Assembly (NCBI GenBank): GCA_020912385.1
Contig: CP087218.1
Span: forward strand, 1,946,665 to 2,010,664
Length of the DNA: 64,000 bases
Reading direction: 5' to 3'
Source: Neofusicoccum parvum
Taxonomy: Eukaryota; Ascomycota; Dothideomycetes; Botryosphaeriales; Botryosphaeriaceae
Part shown: positions 36,089-46,191 of the stretch, one piece after another
Position numbering within the stretch: the first letter of the stretch is position 1
Layout of the letters: every line of letters starts with the position of its first letter
Notes under the pieces: generated by a model
What the model was told of the DNA's origin: nothing
Database searches by the model: none
The model's input: the letters and a program-made list of their open reading frames with translations, nothing else
Made by a program: the position numbers and the translations under genes

Positions 36089-37152
36089 GATTTCAAGCGT
36101 GGGTTTCAGTGTGCAGAAGGGCAGGGTTGCGGTTGTGCCAGAGGCAGCGGTTTACGGTTTAAGTATTAGCTCGAGAGATGCAGGACCAGGCACTTCCAGC
36201 GGCAAACAGGATGCGGTCAATGCAAGACGCCGACCTAAACTCTAGATAATGGCACAGGCAGAAAAACGGAGGAGGAGCGAGTCGCCACGCCCCGCATGCG
36301 TGTATCAAAGATACACGCCTCCGTCTACGTAGTACCTCGACCGCTGCTTCGCCTGCATCGTCCTGGGAAGCGCCGTTGAGATCGGCAGGCCCTGGATCCA
36401 TCAAATTCCTCCGTTCGCGAGGAGCATGGTGCCTGCTCAGCTGAAGGCGGCCTTTGCAATGTGGACGGCATAGCAGCCGGAGCCGTAGACACAGACCAAA
36501 TTGATCAACCGGAAGCTCCGAGGGGAAAACGCAACGAGCGGGAAGGTACCCGGGCCTTCCGTCCCGAGAAACGAAATGGAAAAGCGCCTGCTGAAGATCG
36601 GAACTCGGATCAAGTGACTTCCAGACCACGTCCTTAACCCTCCTGAGCTCCTTGAAGGAAAGAAATTCGTCTACAAGTCCTCCGCTCCCATACACTGTCT
36701 CGGAGTTTTAGCCTACGACGGACGAGTCACGAGTGGGTGGGTATGTACGGCGGTGAGCGGGGAGATCAGGGACAACATGCAAAGAATAAGGAGCGGCTTC
36801 TGACAGAGGGAGTCAGGTTGGGCACCGGGGGCAAGGTCGTGGCCAAGTCATACACCGACTTTCAAGACGAGCAAGAAGTCAAGTCATGGCACGGCGAGAT
36901 GTTCGGCGGCTGCCACAGTCAACGGAGTGGGGCCCTATAGTTGCGCATAATGTTCTCTGTGAGCGGTGGCTCCGTAGACTACGATGCGGAAAGCGACACC
37001 ACGATAGGCATGATGTCCTGGTCCCGGCGCATCTGCCGCGGACACTTCGACAATCCTTTGCTCATGACTTGCACCACACCCAGCTTAATCGCTCAGCGCC
37101 GAATGGAGACTCTCGTACAGATGGTATAAAGGATTTCATACATTGCACACGC
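36089..37152. other. PAL promoter region and hydrolase 3' flank, 1.06 kb
   Basis: Both flanking genes run leftwards, so this holds the PAL promoter. Open frames inside show neither domains nor intron signals. No conserved element could be assigned. Confidence 0.4.
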
Positions 37153-38205
37153 TCAGCATTTCGCCAGTATCCACTCGCTCAGCCCTTTCCCAATCTCAGC
37201 CGGCTTCTCGTACGGCGACCAGTGGGCGCTATCAACCACCTGCACCGTCAGGTCCGGCACCAATCCTGCCTCCTTGTTCTGCTCGATAAGCGCGGGTAGG
37301 CAGACATCGTCGCCGGTACATCCCAGAAAGAAGCTCGGCACCTTGATAGGGAGCCGCTCGGAGGGTAGTTCCTTTTCCACGTTCCAGTGATGGCCATGCG
37401 CCAGTGCCTTGTACCAGCACAGCGAGCTCGCGATGCCTCTCTCCTGCACAAACGCAAACCACTCCTCCTTCAGTCTCCCATCAGTCTCGGCTCTCGCATA
37501 CTCGCGTAGCGGAAGACACTCGTCAGCTTCGACGAAACTCCGCATAGCGCCGTGCTTGCACCAATGCTCCCCCATGAGGTGGTCCTTCTCGCCGTGCAAC
37601 ACGGTCCAGAAAGTCTCGAGGTTCTTCTCGATGATGCCGGCCGCGTCCTCCTGGTTGGCAAAGAAGTCCCAGTACGCGTACCGCGGCAGCCCGGTTGCGC
37701 TTTCGAACAGCTCGTTGAGGGCGGCGAGGTCGAAGGGGCCGGGCGGGATGTAGTGCACGTTGAGCATGGCCACGCCGGCGACGAGCTGCGGCTGCCACAT
37801 CCACATGCGAGTCGCGAGCACCGAGCCCCAGTCGTGTCCGATCACGACGGCTCTCTCAACGTGCTCTGCAGCAAGCAGCTCCGCGACGTCGGCCGTCATG
37901 GCCTTGGAGTTGAACAGCGCGGCATCGGTAGGGTTGGAGGAGCCACCGTAGCCAAGGAGATCGGGGGCGATGATGCGTCGCCCGAGGGGGAGCAGGTGCG
38001 GGATCACCTTGAACCAGAGCTTTGCGCCATCGGGAAAGCCGTGGAGGAGGAGCAGCGCCGGCTTGCCATTGGACGTGCTTGCCGCGGCGCCGGAGTCGAA
38101 GTAGGTATAGGTAAGCGACCGCGAAGTGGTGAAGCTCTTGCGCGTGAAACCATCCATGGCGCTCGGAATGTCGAAAACTGCCCGCAGTCCTGCAGGAAGG
38201 AGCAT
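37153..38205 (-). CDS. Alpha/beta hydrolase, epoxide-hydrolase-like
   Basis: A single exon encodes 350 residues from the ATG at 38205; an ATG at 38157 is an alternative start. The oxyanion motif HGFPD precedes the nucleophile elbow GHDWGS, with Asp125 as nucleophile, and the catalytic His is in SAHWSPYEKP near the C-terminus. An Asp nucleophile and the HGFPD motif are the marks of soluble epoxide hydrolases and dehalogenases within the alpha/beta fold. The cap region contains two Tyr candidates (YAYWDFF, LCWYKAL) expected to polarise an epoxide. It lies between PAL and UbiX, back to back with UbiX over a 484-bp shared promoter region. Action on styrene oxide or a related aryl epoxide is an attractive inference, untested. 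Confidence 0.82.
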   Translation of the reverse strand: MLLPAGLRAVFDIPSAMDGFTRKSFTTSRSLTYTYFDSGAAASTSNGKPALLLLHGFPDGAKLWFKVIPHLLPLGRRIIAPDLLGYGGSSNPTDAALFNSKAMTADVAELLAAEHVERAVVIGHDWGSVLATRMWMWQPQLVAGVAMLNVHYIPPGPFDLAALNELFESATGLPRYAYWDFFANQEDAAGIIEKNLETFWTVLHGEKDHLMGEHWCKHGAMRSFVEADECLPLREYARAETDGRLKEEWFAFVQERGIASSLCWYKALAHGHHWNVEKELPSERLPIKVPSFFLGCTGDDVCLPALIEQNKEAGLVPDLTVQVVDSAHWSPYEKPAEIGKGLSEWILAKC

Positions 38206-38689
38206 GCTCACGGTTATCTAAACGCTGTGCCCCGCGCAGGGGGTCGTATTCGGCCCGAGAGCTGGCTGCTTTGGCTTCCACACCGCATGTTGGGGCTGCT
38301 GCGGCCGGCCAGCGCTATTCCCTACGTAGTAAAAGAGAGATAAGATAAAAAATACTCCACGGACGAGGAAGACAGTGAAGAAAAGAAATCAGACCACGCT
38401 CTTGTTGAGCATTGGCCTTGTTGACCCACCGGCGACCCGACCACAAATCCCCCTTGCGGTCGGCTTGCCCCCGCGTACGGCGTATTCGGCTAAAAAGGCC
38501 GAATTCCACCCCGCAAACCCACCAGATTGGCCCGGAACAAAGGCCAATAACCAGGATGTCGGATCCCAGAGGACATATCATTTCGTACGTGTACACGTAT
38601 TGCAGAGAGAGGACTTGGGCACAAGAGATATAGAGAGCGGACATGGAAGCCTACAGCCACATCGAATACCCTACCGCCAAGTCCGTGAC
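38206..38689. promoter_or_regulatory. Shared promoter region of hydrolase and UbiX genes, 484 bp
   Basis: The two genes diverge from here, which would allow co-expression. An open frame in the UbiX phase extends upstream to 38375, but the preferred UbiX start is 38690 because the family core and a presequence-like segment begin there. Confidence 0.4.
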
Positions 38690-39442
38690 ATGTACATTCC
38701 ATTCGGGCTCCGAGCAGTGTCTCGTTCTTTACCAAAATCGCGTCCTCCTACCATTGTCACGAGAAATGGGCAGCATTCTGCGGCTCCGGATGGGCTTCCC
38801 GCTCCGCACTGGCGTGCCATCCACCTGGGGAGCTCCGACGAAGCGGCGAAGCTGCCGAATGTCGTCCAACGCAAACGCCGCCTCGTCGTGGGCGTGACGG
38901 GAGCATCTGGTGCGCTGCTTGCCATCCGTCTGCTCGAGATTCTCCGCGCCCTGGACGTCGAGACGCACCTGATCTTCAGCAAATGGAGCATCGCCACGAT
39001 GCGGTATGAGACGGACGTCCCCATCGAATACGTCCAGTCGCTGGCCACCCGGGCGTATGCCATCAAGGACATGACCGCGCCACCGTCGTCCGGCAGCTTT
39101 CTCCATGACGGCATGATCGTTGTGCCGTGTTCGATGAAGACGCTGGCAGCAGTGCGAGCTGGATACTGCGACGACTTGATATCGCGGTCAGCAGACGTGT
39201 GTCTGAAGGAAGGGCGCAGGCTGGTGCTGGCGGTGAGGGAGACGCCGCTCAGCGCGGTGCACCTGGACAATATGGCGTTTCTGCAGCGCGCCGGAGCAGT
39301 CATCTTTCCGCCCGTGCCGGCGCTTTACACCAGGCCAAAGTCCATCCAGGACATCGTGGATCAGAGCGTGGGAAGGATGCTGGACTCGCTGGGCATCCAC
39401 GTGGATACATTTCAAAGATGGGACGGTGGTCGCATGTCGTGA
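38690..39442 (+). CDS. PAD1: UbiX/Pad1 flavin prenyltransferase
   Basis: A single exon of 250 residues starting at MYIPFGLRAVSRSL, a basic, acid-poor leader that could be a mitochondrial presequence, as in yeast Pad1. The flavin-binding GVTGASGA is at residues 68-75. Further family blocks are MIVVPCSMKTLAAV, then DLISRSADVCLKE and LAVRETPLSAVHL, and the C-terminal PPVPALYTRPKSI. The enzyme joins a dimethylallyl group to FMN, making the prenylated FMN needed by UbiD-type decarboxylases. The matching UbiD gene lies 3.3 kb downstream on the same strand. In Saccharomyces PAD1 and FDC1 are adjacent and subtelomeric; in Aspergillus the homologues also cluster. Here a membrane-protein gene sits between them. 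Identification is firm; start choice is moderately sure. Confidence 0.92.
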   Translation: MYIPFGLRAVSRSLPKSRPPTIVTRNGQHSAAPDGLPAPHWRAIHLGSSDEAAKLPNVVQRKRRLVVGVTGASGALLAIRLLEILRALDVETHLIFSKWSIATMRYETDVPIEYVQSLATRAYAIKDMTAPPSSGSFLHDGMIVVPCSMKTLAAVRAGYCDDLISRSADVCLKEGRRLVLAVRETPLSAVHLDNMAFLQRAGAVIFPPVPALYTRPKSIQDIVDQSVGRMLDSLGIHVDTFQRWDGGRMS

Positions 39443-39526
39443 TGTCTAGGGTTGGCATTTTGTAACGCCGCGGCCGCCCAAGGAGAATTACTACAATGAT
39501 TTTTTGTTGCCGGGCACGGCCACGAC

Positions 39527-40950
39527 TCAAGTCCTTCCCGCATGTTGATACCCTGGCTGAAGGAATTCCCCGTGCCTGCTCGCCCTGGCATCTCCCTGGT
39601 GTCCTCCACTTTCAACATCCGCGGGTCTCTCGGGCCTTCTGGAACCCACACTCTCCCTGGAGCCATCCGCGCCTTCCGAGTTTGCACTTGCGCTGTCGAT
39701 GATCTTCTCCATTGACTCACTCTCCTGCATTGTTGCCAGCATCGTTGTCGTGGCGTACGGGTCCTTCTTGCGAAACCCTGACTGCTTCCTTCCGCTTCCG
39801 CCGATGGTTTGATCAGCCAGCTCAAACGAGATCGGCCCGTCCTTGGAGCGAGCACTGGGTCCGGACACGCCCTTCGAGCCAGGACCGTACTCGCCAGTCC
39901 AAAACTTGCGGGTGAAGACGGGGCGGACCATGGTTGCTTGTCCGACGCAGATGGCCACAATATCCTCGCGACAGGACCAGATGGCAGCAGTCTTGCCGTT
40001 TTTGAGCTACGTGCCGGATGCGTCAGAACTAGTTGTCGTGAAACAGGTGTCGTGAAAAAGGAGGGCGGAAGCCTTACCCCGAGCACGAAGACAACGCGTA
40101 GGACCGCCGCTGTCATGACGAATATGCCAGCCCCGAAAAGGATGTACAGTCCAATCTTGCGCCATATGGTGGTCCTGAGCGGCAGGATCACCGGTGCGGG
40201 AATGGCCATAATGCACAGGTCTGTGATCAGATTGCAGACCAAGGTCGGTATCAGGAACGTTGCGCCTTGCGCCTTGCAGACGCCTGTCGCCGGGTTAGCA
40301 GTGGCCTCATTGGAGCCGTGTGCGAGACCTACTTCCAGGGTCCGGCCACACCTGCCACATTCTATCGTAAGGCCTGCATGCGACTGAGACCAGAATGAGG
40401 ATTGCTATCCACGTGCCCACGACCAGCACCAAGGTCGGCTTGATGAACTTGGCAACCCACAGCCCGTTTACCACCCGTTGGTATAAGAACAGCATGTTGA
40501 CCTTGAGGGACCAGATGAGGGACACGTATGTGTACCACCCTACCATGAACCACTTGGTTCCAAGGATGAGCGAATCAGCCTGTTCTTGCGTCAGGCTTAA
40601 GCGTTGGTTGGTAGGAATGGCACCCAAATCGCCGTGTAGGCCCACGAGATGGGCAGCGATGGTCATGCCGGTGTAGCTGATCTATGGAGAATTTTGAAAT
40701 ATGTTAGAGCTGACAGTTTGGAGGGACAGGAAAGAGCTTCGGTGAATCCTCGTCTGCTTTCGGGGGTTTCTAAGGCTACAGCTCTGGACACTGCGCGAGA
40801 TTTACTCACCCAGGTGAAAAAGATCATGTAATCATCCAGTTTGAAGCTCTGAATGCCGACCATCTTCCATCGACAATATATTCGAGCGGCGATGACCAGT
40901 GTTCCAACGCTGTACAAAGTCCATGTCTCGATAACCGCGGCATCGGCCAT
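39527..40950 (-). CDS. PTH11-like seven-helix protein (fungal rhodopsin domain)
   Basis: Four exons on the minus strand (40950-40810, 40681-40333, 40283-40078, 40006-39527) give 391 residues; introns are 128, 49 and 71 bp and all phases agree. Seven hydrophobic segments are visible, with the family hallmarks DDYMIFF after helix 2 and CRPYDRMW after helix 4. The C-terminal 130 residues are hydrophilic, Ser-rich and presumably cytosolic. Family members are plasma-membrane proteins; Magnaporthe PTH11 is a G-protein-coupled receptor-like sensor of host surfaces. A 40-bp-scale gene spacing applies on the UbiX side: the two genes converge with 84 bp between stops. Its position between UbiX and UbiD suggests a sensing or transport role for the pathway, but this is inference. 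An upstream ATG at 41040 is an alternative start. Confidence 0.85.
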
Positions 40951-42782
40951 GGCTGGGGGATAGGCCTGTGAGGGATATGTCAATCTAGACAAACTGATCG
41001 TTGCCCACTCAACGTCGCCGTCGTTCTTGTATACTTGCACTCAAAAAGAGATGTAAAACTACCCTAGTATGTGGGAAGGAGAAGGAGAAACAGCTCCAGC
41101 TCGGGCTCCCGACCGCGTATCTTCCGATCGCGCAGTCACTTCTCATGTTGGTAGCCCTGAGCTAGTCAAGAGCGTCAAATTTCAACATCTGAGAGGCTGA
41201 TGCTCAACGCTCTCAATGCGCATTGACAATGGCCTGTTGAGGGGCTGAATGATTTACTGCTTGGGGGAAGGTGCACCCGCTTCCCCGGGCAATCCTCAGG
41301 GACTTCGTATCTCCGAGCAATCCGAGTCATTTCGGACGATTTCTCACGGGAGAAAGTTCTCCGGCTGTACAAAGACTTTGGTTGTAAGGTCACCGTTTCT
41401 CTAGGAATCTCGACGAGCCTGTTTGTCAGGATGCGCTCTATTTACTAGCCTTTTTAAACAATACTCTGTGGTGGAAGTATGAACAACGCACAGTGTCCGC
41501 AAAATTAGCTCCGCTCCGACCGTTGGCACCTTGGGCTTTAGGGATTTCAGTGCATGACTCATAGCACGCGACTGCTGGCAGTTGTGGTGCTACACCTACA
41601 TGGTAGGGCCGAGTTGTGTTTGGCCCACCAATCAGACGGATTCACCCTGCGCTGCAGGATCTGAGCGGTAAGAGTTTATGGCTGCAGCGCTGCCCTCTGA
41701 TTCGTAAAGCAAACCCACCTCGCTTGCACTACGTACGACAAGCTCGGGAGTCCTGTTAACCGACCCGGTGTACGAAAGGTCTAAAAGGAGAACCGGAGTG
41801 AACTACTGTCATCCCAACCTTGACCTGCGCTGCCAAGCATAAGACGCAACTTCACATGAGTCAGTTGTTGCTGGTCCACGTCAATATCTCTAAACCGGCT
41901 ATATTTTAGTCGGTATGCATTTCTTGGGATCGATTCGGTCTATCTTTATGCTACAGACCCTAATTCTTAGCATTCCTAGACTCGTATAGAGCTGGGAAAC
42001 TCAGTGCGCAAGGACAGCCTGGAAACGTCTTCATAATGGTATGATCCTGTTCAAGACGTCTCCCAACCGAGGAGCGACGTTGCTCTTAAGCCCCATATAT
42101 TTGGAAGGAGGGTGATCCTTCTTGTTTCATGGTACGGAGTGGTGCTAAACCAACTTTGTTAACTATTGGCGTGTTATGTTCGCAGGCGAATCGGATCCAT
42201 CCCTGGCTCAATCCGACTAGCTTTTTCTAGCAGGTTGTGAATATACATAGTAATTCGAACGGCGTATAATTACGATCGTCACAAATGGGCCGTTACACGA
42301 GTCGTTATACTGTGATAGAAGACACATCGTTAGCGCGGGGGTAAAGCGCACCGTGCCAAATCAGCAAGGGTGGATTACCTTAGCGTTGCGCCAACGAAAG
42401 ATGCCCCTCCGACTACAGCAGACCCCTCGCAACACGCCATATCCGCAGATCTTTAAATTCTCCGGTGTGGGGCTTATGTCCGATCCACTCACGGACACGC
42501 AGGGACATGAATCCTAAGCCAAGAGGGGATTAAAGAGGAGTACAGAGCGGAGAAGTTCGCCGATGAACACCGGCAGCTACGCATTGACCAAGGATTGCGA
42601 CGACAACCCATTCTGCTGGCGAGTCGAATACGCTGTATGTGTCGCTGCGGGATCATCCGGGGCACTGAACGAATCGAAACTGTCGGAAGCAGTTTGCGGA
42701 TGGTCACTCTCTCATCTACTGAGTTTTTTCGCTTCAGATTTCTGCATCATCCAGGTTTCTACTGCTTCTTACCACCACAAAG
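40951..42782. promoter_or_regulatory. Divergent intergenic stretch, 1.8 kb
   Basis: Holds the promoters of the PTH11-like gene (leftwards) and UbiD gene (rightwards). AT-rich stretches near 41880-42330. No gene, repeat or RNA gene recognised. Confidence 0.4.
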
Positions 42783-44439
42783 ATGCTGTCCTTGCGCGCG
42801 AGAAATGAATCGAAACGCTTCATCAGATGCATTCCTGTACCAGCCTACGTGTCAACCCGAGAGGTCCATCGTTCCGCCCTCGAATCCCCGCACTTGAATT
42901 TCAGATCTTTCGTAGAAGCACTGAAAGCTGACCACGATATCGCTGAGATAAACACTGAGAAAGATCCTCACCTCGAAGTGGCAGCTATTATTCGGCGGTC
43001 CAATGAGTTGAACGATAAGGCACCCCTTTTCAACAACGTAAAGGGTGCCAATCAAGGTCTGTTCCGCATCCTCGGCGGGCCTGGTGCACTACGAAGCACA
43101 TCCAAAGGGAGATACGGTAGATTAGCACACCACCTCGCGCTTCCCCCGCACGCCAGCATGAAACAGATCCTCGATCGGATGCTCTCTGCGAAGACAGCAC
43201 CTCTGGTTCCGCCGCGTAGGCTTGCTACCGGGCCTTGCAAGGAAAACAAGCTAGTCGGAGATGAAATCGATCTTACCAAATTACCGGCGCCACTTATTCA
43301 CCAAGGCGACGGCGGAAGGTATCTCCAAACCTACGGCATCAACATAATTAAGTCACCGGATGGGACATGGACCAATTGGTCAATAGCACGCGCTATGGTT
43401 CATGATCAACGGCATCTGGCTGGGCTGGTCATCGAGCCTCAGCACCTGTGGCAAATCCATCAACTCTGGAAGAAAGAGGGGCGCGGTGTCGACATTCCAT
43501 GGGCGCTTTCACTTGGAGCACCTCCTGCCGCAGTCATGGCCTCGTCGATGCCGCTTCCCGACCGGGTCAGTGAAGCTGAGTACGTCGGGGCTATGACCGG
43601 AGAACCTATGGACGTCGTGCAGTGCGAGACCAACGACCATCTCGTACCAGCGACCTCGGAAATTGTACTTGAGGGCACCCTGTCCCTTACCGAAACGGCC
43701 CGTGAGGGGCCTTTTGGAGAAATGCATGGCTATTGCTTTCCCGGAGACTCGCACCAGTCACCATTGTACGGAATACACCCTGCATCAGCTTGCGTAGAAT
43801 GCTAACCATTCGTGGCACAGGTACCGGGTCAACTGTATCACTTACCGGAACAATGCTATTCTCCCCGTCTGCGCAGCTGGCCGCCTCACAGATGAGACAC
43901 ATACCATGATCGGGTCTCTCGCCGCAGCTGAAATCCGGCAATTATGCCAGGAGAACGGACTACCCATCACAGACACATTCGCGAGTTTCGAAACACAGGT
44001 GACTTGGGTAGCACTCAAAGTCGATACGACTGCGTTACGGACGCTAAACACCACAAAGATTTCGAAAGAGCTCAGCCGTCGTGTGGGCGATCTGGTCTTC
44101 AATCACAAAGTTGGGTACACGATTCATCGGCTGGTGCTGGTTGGAGACGATATCGATGTCTATGAAGGTAGCGATGTTCTGTGGGCCTTTAGCACGCGCT
44201 GCCGTCCTGGTGATGACGAAGTTTTTTATCCGGATGTGCGTGCCTTCCCTCTGATTCCATACAACGGCCATGGTGCCTTCAACCCGGTCAAAGGTGGGAA
44301 GGTAGTGAGTGATGCTCTGCTTCCTGTAGAGTATACAACAGGAAAAGACTGGGAGGCGGCAAGCTTCAAAGAGAGTTATCCAAACAGCTTGCAGGAAAGG
44401 GTCATTTCTCAGTGGAGTGCAATGGGATTTGAGAAATGA
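42783..44439 (+). CDS. FDC1: UbiD/Fdc1-type prenyl-FMN decarboxylase (cinnamate/ferulate type)
   Basis: Two exons, 42783-43765 and 43821-44439, joined by a 55-bp phase-2 intron (GTACGG...GCTAAC...CACAG), give 533 residues against about 500 for yeast Fdc1; the extra length is a basic N-terminal leader that may target mitochondria. The catalytic Arg-Glu-Glu set is Arg203 (NWSIARAM), Glu308 and Glu313 ([10 protein letters not shown]), with the same spacing as in characterised fungal Fdc1. The upstream SEIVLEGTL block is also conserved. The enzyme uses prenylated FMN to decarboxylate alpha,beta-unsaturated aryl acids: cinnamate to styrene, ferulate or coumarate to vinylphenols, sorbate to pentadiene. 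With PAL and UbiX nearby, cinnamate is the likely substrate. No lesion seen. Confidence 0.93.
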
Positions 44440-45234
44440 TGCTGGAGTACCAATTTACAGCCTTTCTTCGGTGTTATTCCTGCCTACAGTGTCTTGTTAG
44501 AATTATCCTTTGGAATGAGATGGATTTGTTAGGGTATGTGGCGTGCAGCAGCGCCGCAGAGGCCAGATGTAGGCAGATCTTTAGCCGTCCGGGAAAACAA
44601 GCAAACTACTCAGCTGAAGGCCAAAATGATAACGATTTCCACAAGCAAACAAGTGAACTAAAATCACTAAGTGACTTGGCTAAACAAATACGAGGACTCG
44701 GCGACGATGCCTAGGTTGGTCGAAAGAGGTGATCCTCTTAATCGATTCACCATTTGGTGGCCAAGAAGATGACTCGGCAGGACTGCGGCGGTGGAGACCA
44801 ATTGCCACATTCAAGACATCTGGTATTATTTATTAGAGAGGCTTTGGCACATGTATAAACGCCAGTTTTTGTTCAGGCTGATTTCTTCACATAGACAGCT
44901 TCATTAATCACTGTGGGCATCAAAGGTTTTTGTTCTCTAAGGAGAATAGAGAGGCACTTCCACAGTTTACATCAACTGTACGGAGTCGTCTTCACAATTT
45001 AATGTGACGTAAGTTCCAATTAGGATCGTGGCGTCGACAAATAAACGATTGCATACTTAAAGTCTAGTGGCGAAGCGTCGGCTCGCGGCAATCCTCCCGT
45101 GAGTTCAAAATCATGGCTCAGTCACATAAACTCTATCACGTGCACCAATCGGACTTCAGTACACAAGATGCAAAGTTGCCAACGATGATATCGATGCTAT
45201 CTAGGTGCACAAACTTTAGATCAGCCGGAAAAGC
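44440..45234. other. Intergenic stretch, 795 bp
   Basis: Between the UbiD stop and the 3' end of the UstYa-like relic. No domain-bearing frame or repeat recognised. It marks the change from intact genes to decaying subtelomeric sequence. Confidence 0.4.
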
Positions 45235-45643
45235 CTAATCGTGATGTCCGTCGCTCTTCCCTTCCTCGTCCTCCTCATCGGTACCAAGGTGGTTGCGGTG
45301 CGCCGGAGTATGCGTCACCTTTCCTGCTGTGTATCCTGAACCCTTGATCTTGTCGGAACGATGCCGATAGCCCCACGTAAAGATCGTGTCAAAGTTCCTG
45401 CATCGATGAATGGCCCCCATGCCGTTGATACCAGCCTCAGTCAGGGGCTCAAAGGTAACGTCACCGTTACACTGAATCGCCTGGCGAATATAGTCAAGGC
45501 AGTGATCCTGGAGGTAACCGACCTCATCCGCAGGCATCTCGGTAATGCACTCAGGCCAGTAGGCAAAACGCAGGAAGTTGAGGCAATGAAGTTGGTGGAA
45601 TATGGAGATTCCGTAGACCTTGTGGGTTTCGTTGTTGTTGGGT

Positions 45644-45651
45644 GCAGGCAG
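45644..45651. repeat. 8-bp target-site duplication, left copy
   Basis: GCAGGCAG directly abuts the left end of the MITE and recurs directly after its right end. Eight-bp duplications are the rule for hAT transposition. Confidence 0.85.
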
Positions 45652-46183
45652 CAGGGCTCCCAACAAGCACTACTTGCTTAGTACCTTAGCAAGCAAGCGT
45701 CAAGCAAGCACGGTTTTGAGCGTGCTTGATAGCTGACTAACCTATCAAGCGCTTGCTTGATAAGCAGGCCGAAATATACGCTTGCTTGACAAGCGCTTGC
45801 TAAGCAATATTAGCTAAGTATTTAGTATAATAAGGCCTTTAAAGGCTACTAAGACGGATTAATACTTAAAGTATAGATAGATAGGATAAGTCTAAAGAAG
45901 TATTATCTATTATAGAACGGCCTACGCGAGGGTAGCGAGGGTAGTAGGGCCGGCTACGGCGGTAGGCGCGGTGGCGGGCGCGGAGCCGTAGAGCGTACCA
46001 AACCTATTCTAGGTATAAGAGCCGCAACAACATGCCAAGCATCACGACTTTTGCTTAGCAAGCGCTTGCAAGCTTAGCAAGCCAAGCGGGTCAAGCGCTT
46101 GATAAGTCAAGCGGAGGTCTGGCTGCTTGCAAGCGGCCCTTAAGGGCCGCTTGGCTTGCTTGGCTTGCTTGTTGGGAGCCCTG
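45652..46183. mobile_element. Non-autonomous hAT-type MITE, 532 bp
   Basis: Perfect 17-bp terminal inverted repeats (CAGGGCTCCCAACAAGC at the left, its complement at the right) are bounded by an 8-bp duplication. CAGGG-type ends with an 8-bp duplication define the hAT superfamily. There is no transposase frame. Subterminal regions are packed with AAGC/GCTT motifs, including four copies of the palindrome CAAGCGCTTG, as expected for transposase binding sites in hAT elements. The middle is a GC-rich patch. Perfect ends and a perfect duplication suggest a fairly recent insertion that needed a transposase from elsewhere in the genome. Confidence 0.9.
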
Positions 46184-46191
46184 GCAGGCAG
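46184..46191. repeat. 8-bp target-site duplication, right copy
   Basis: GCAGGCAG, identical to the left copy at 45644-45651. Confidence 0.85.

Noticed and set aside
36159..36695. Minus-strand 178-codon frame upstream of PAL
   Set aside because: Arg/Cys-rich, without domain support; lies in the PAL promoter region.
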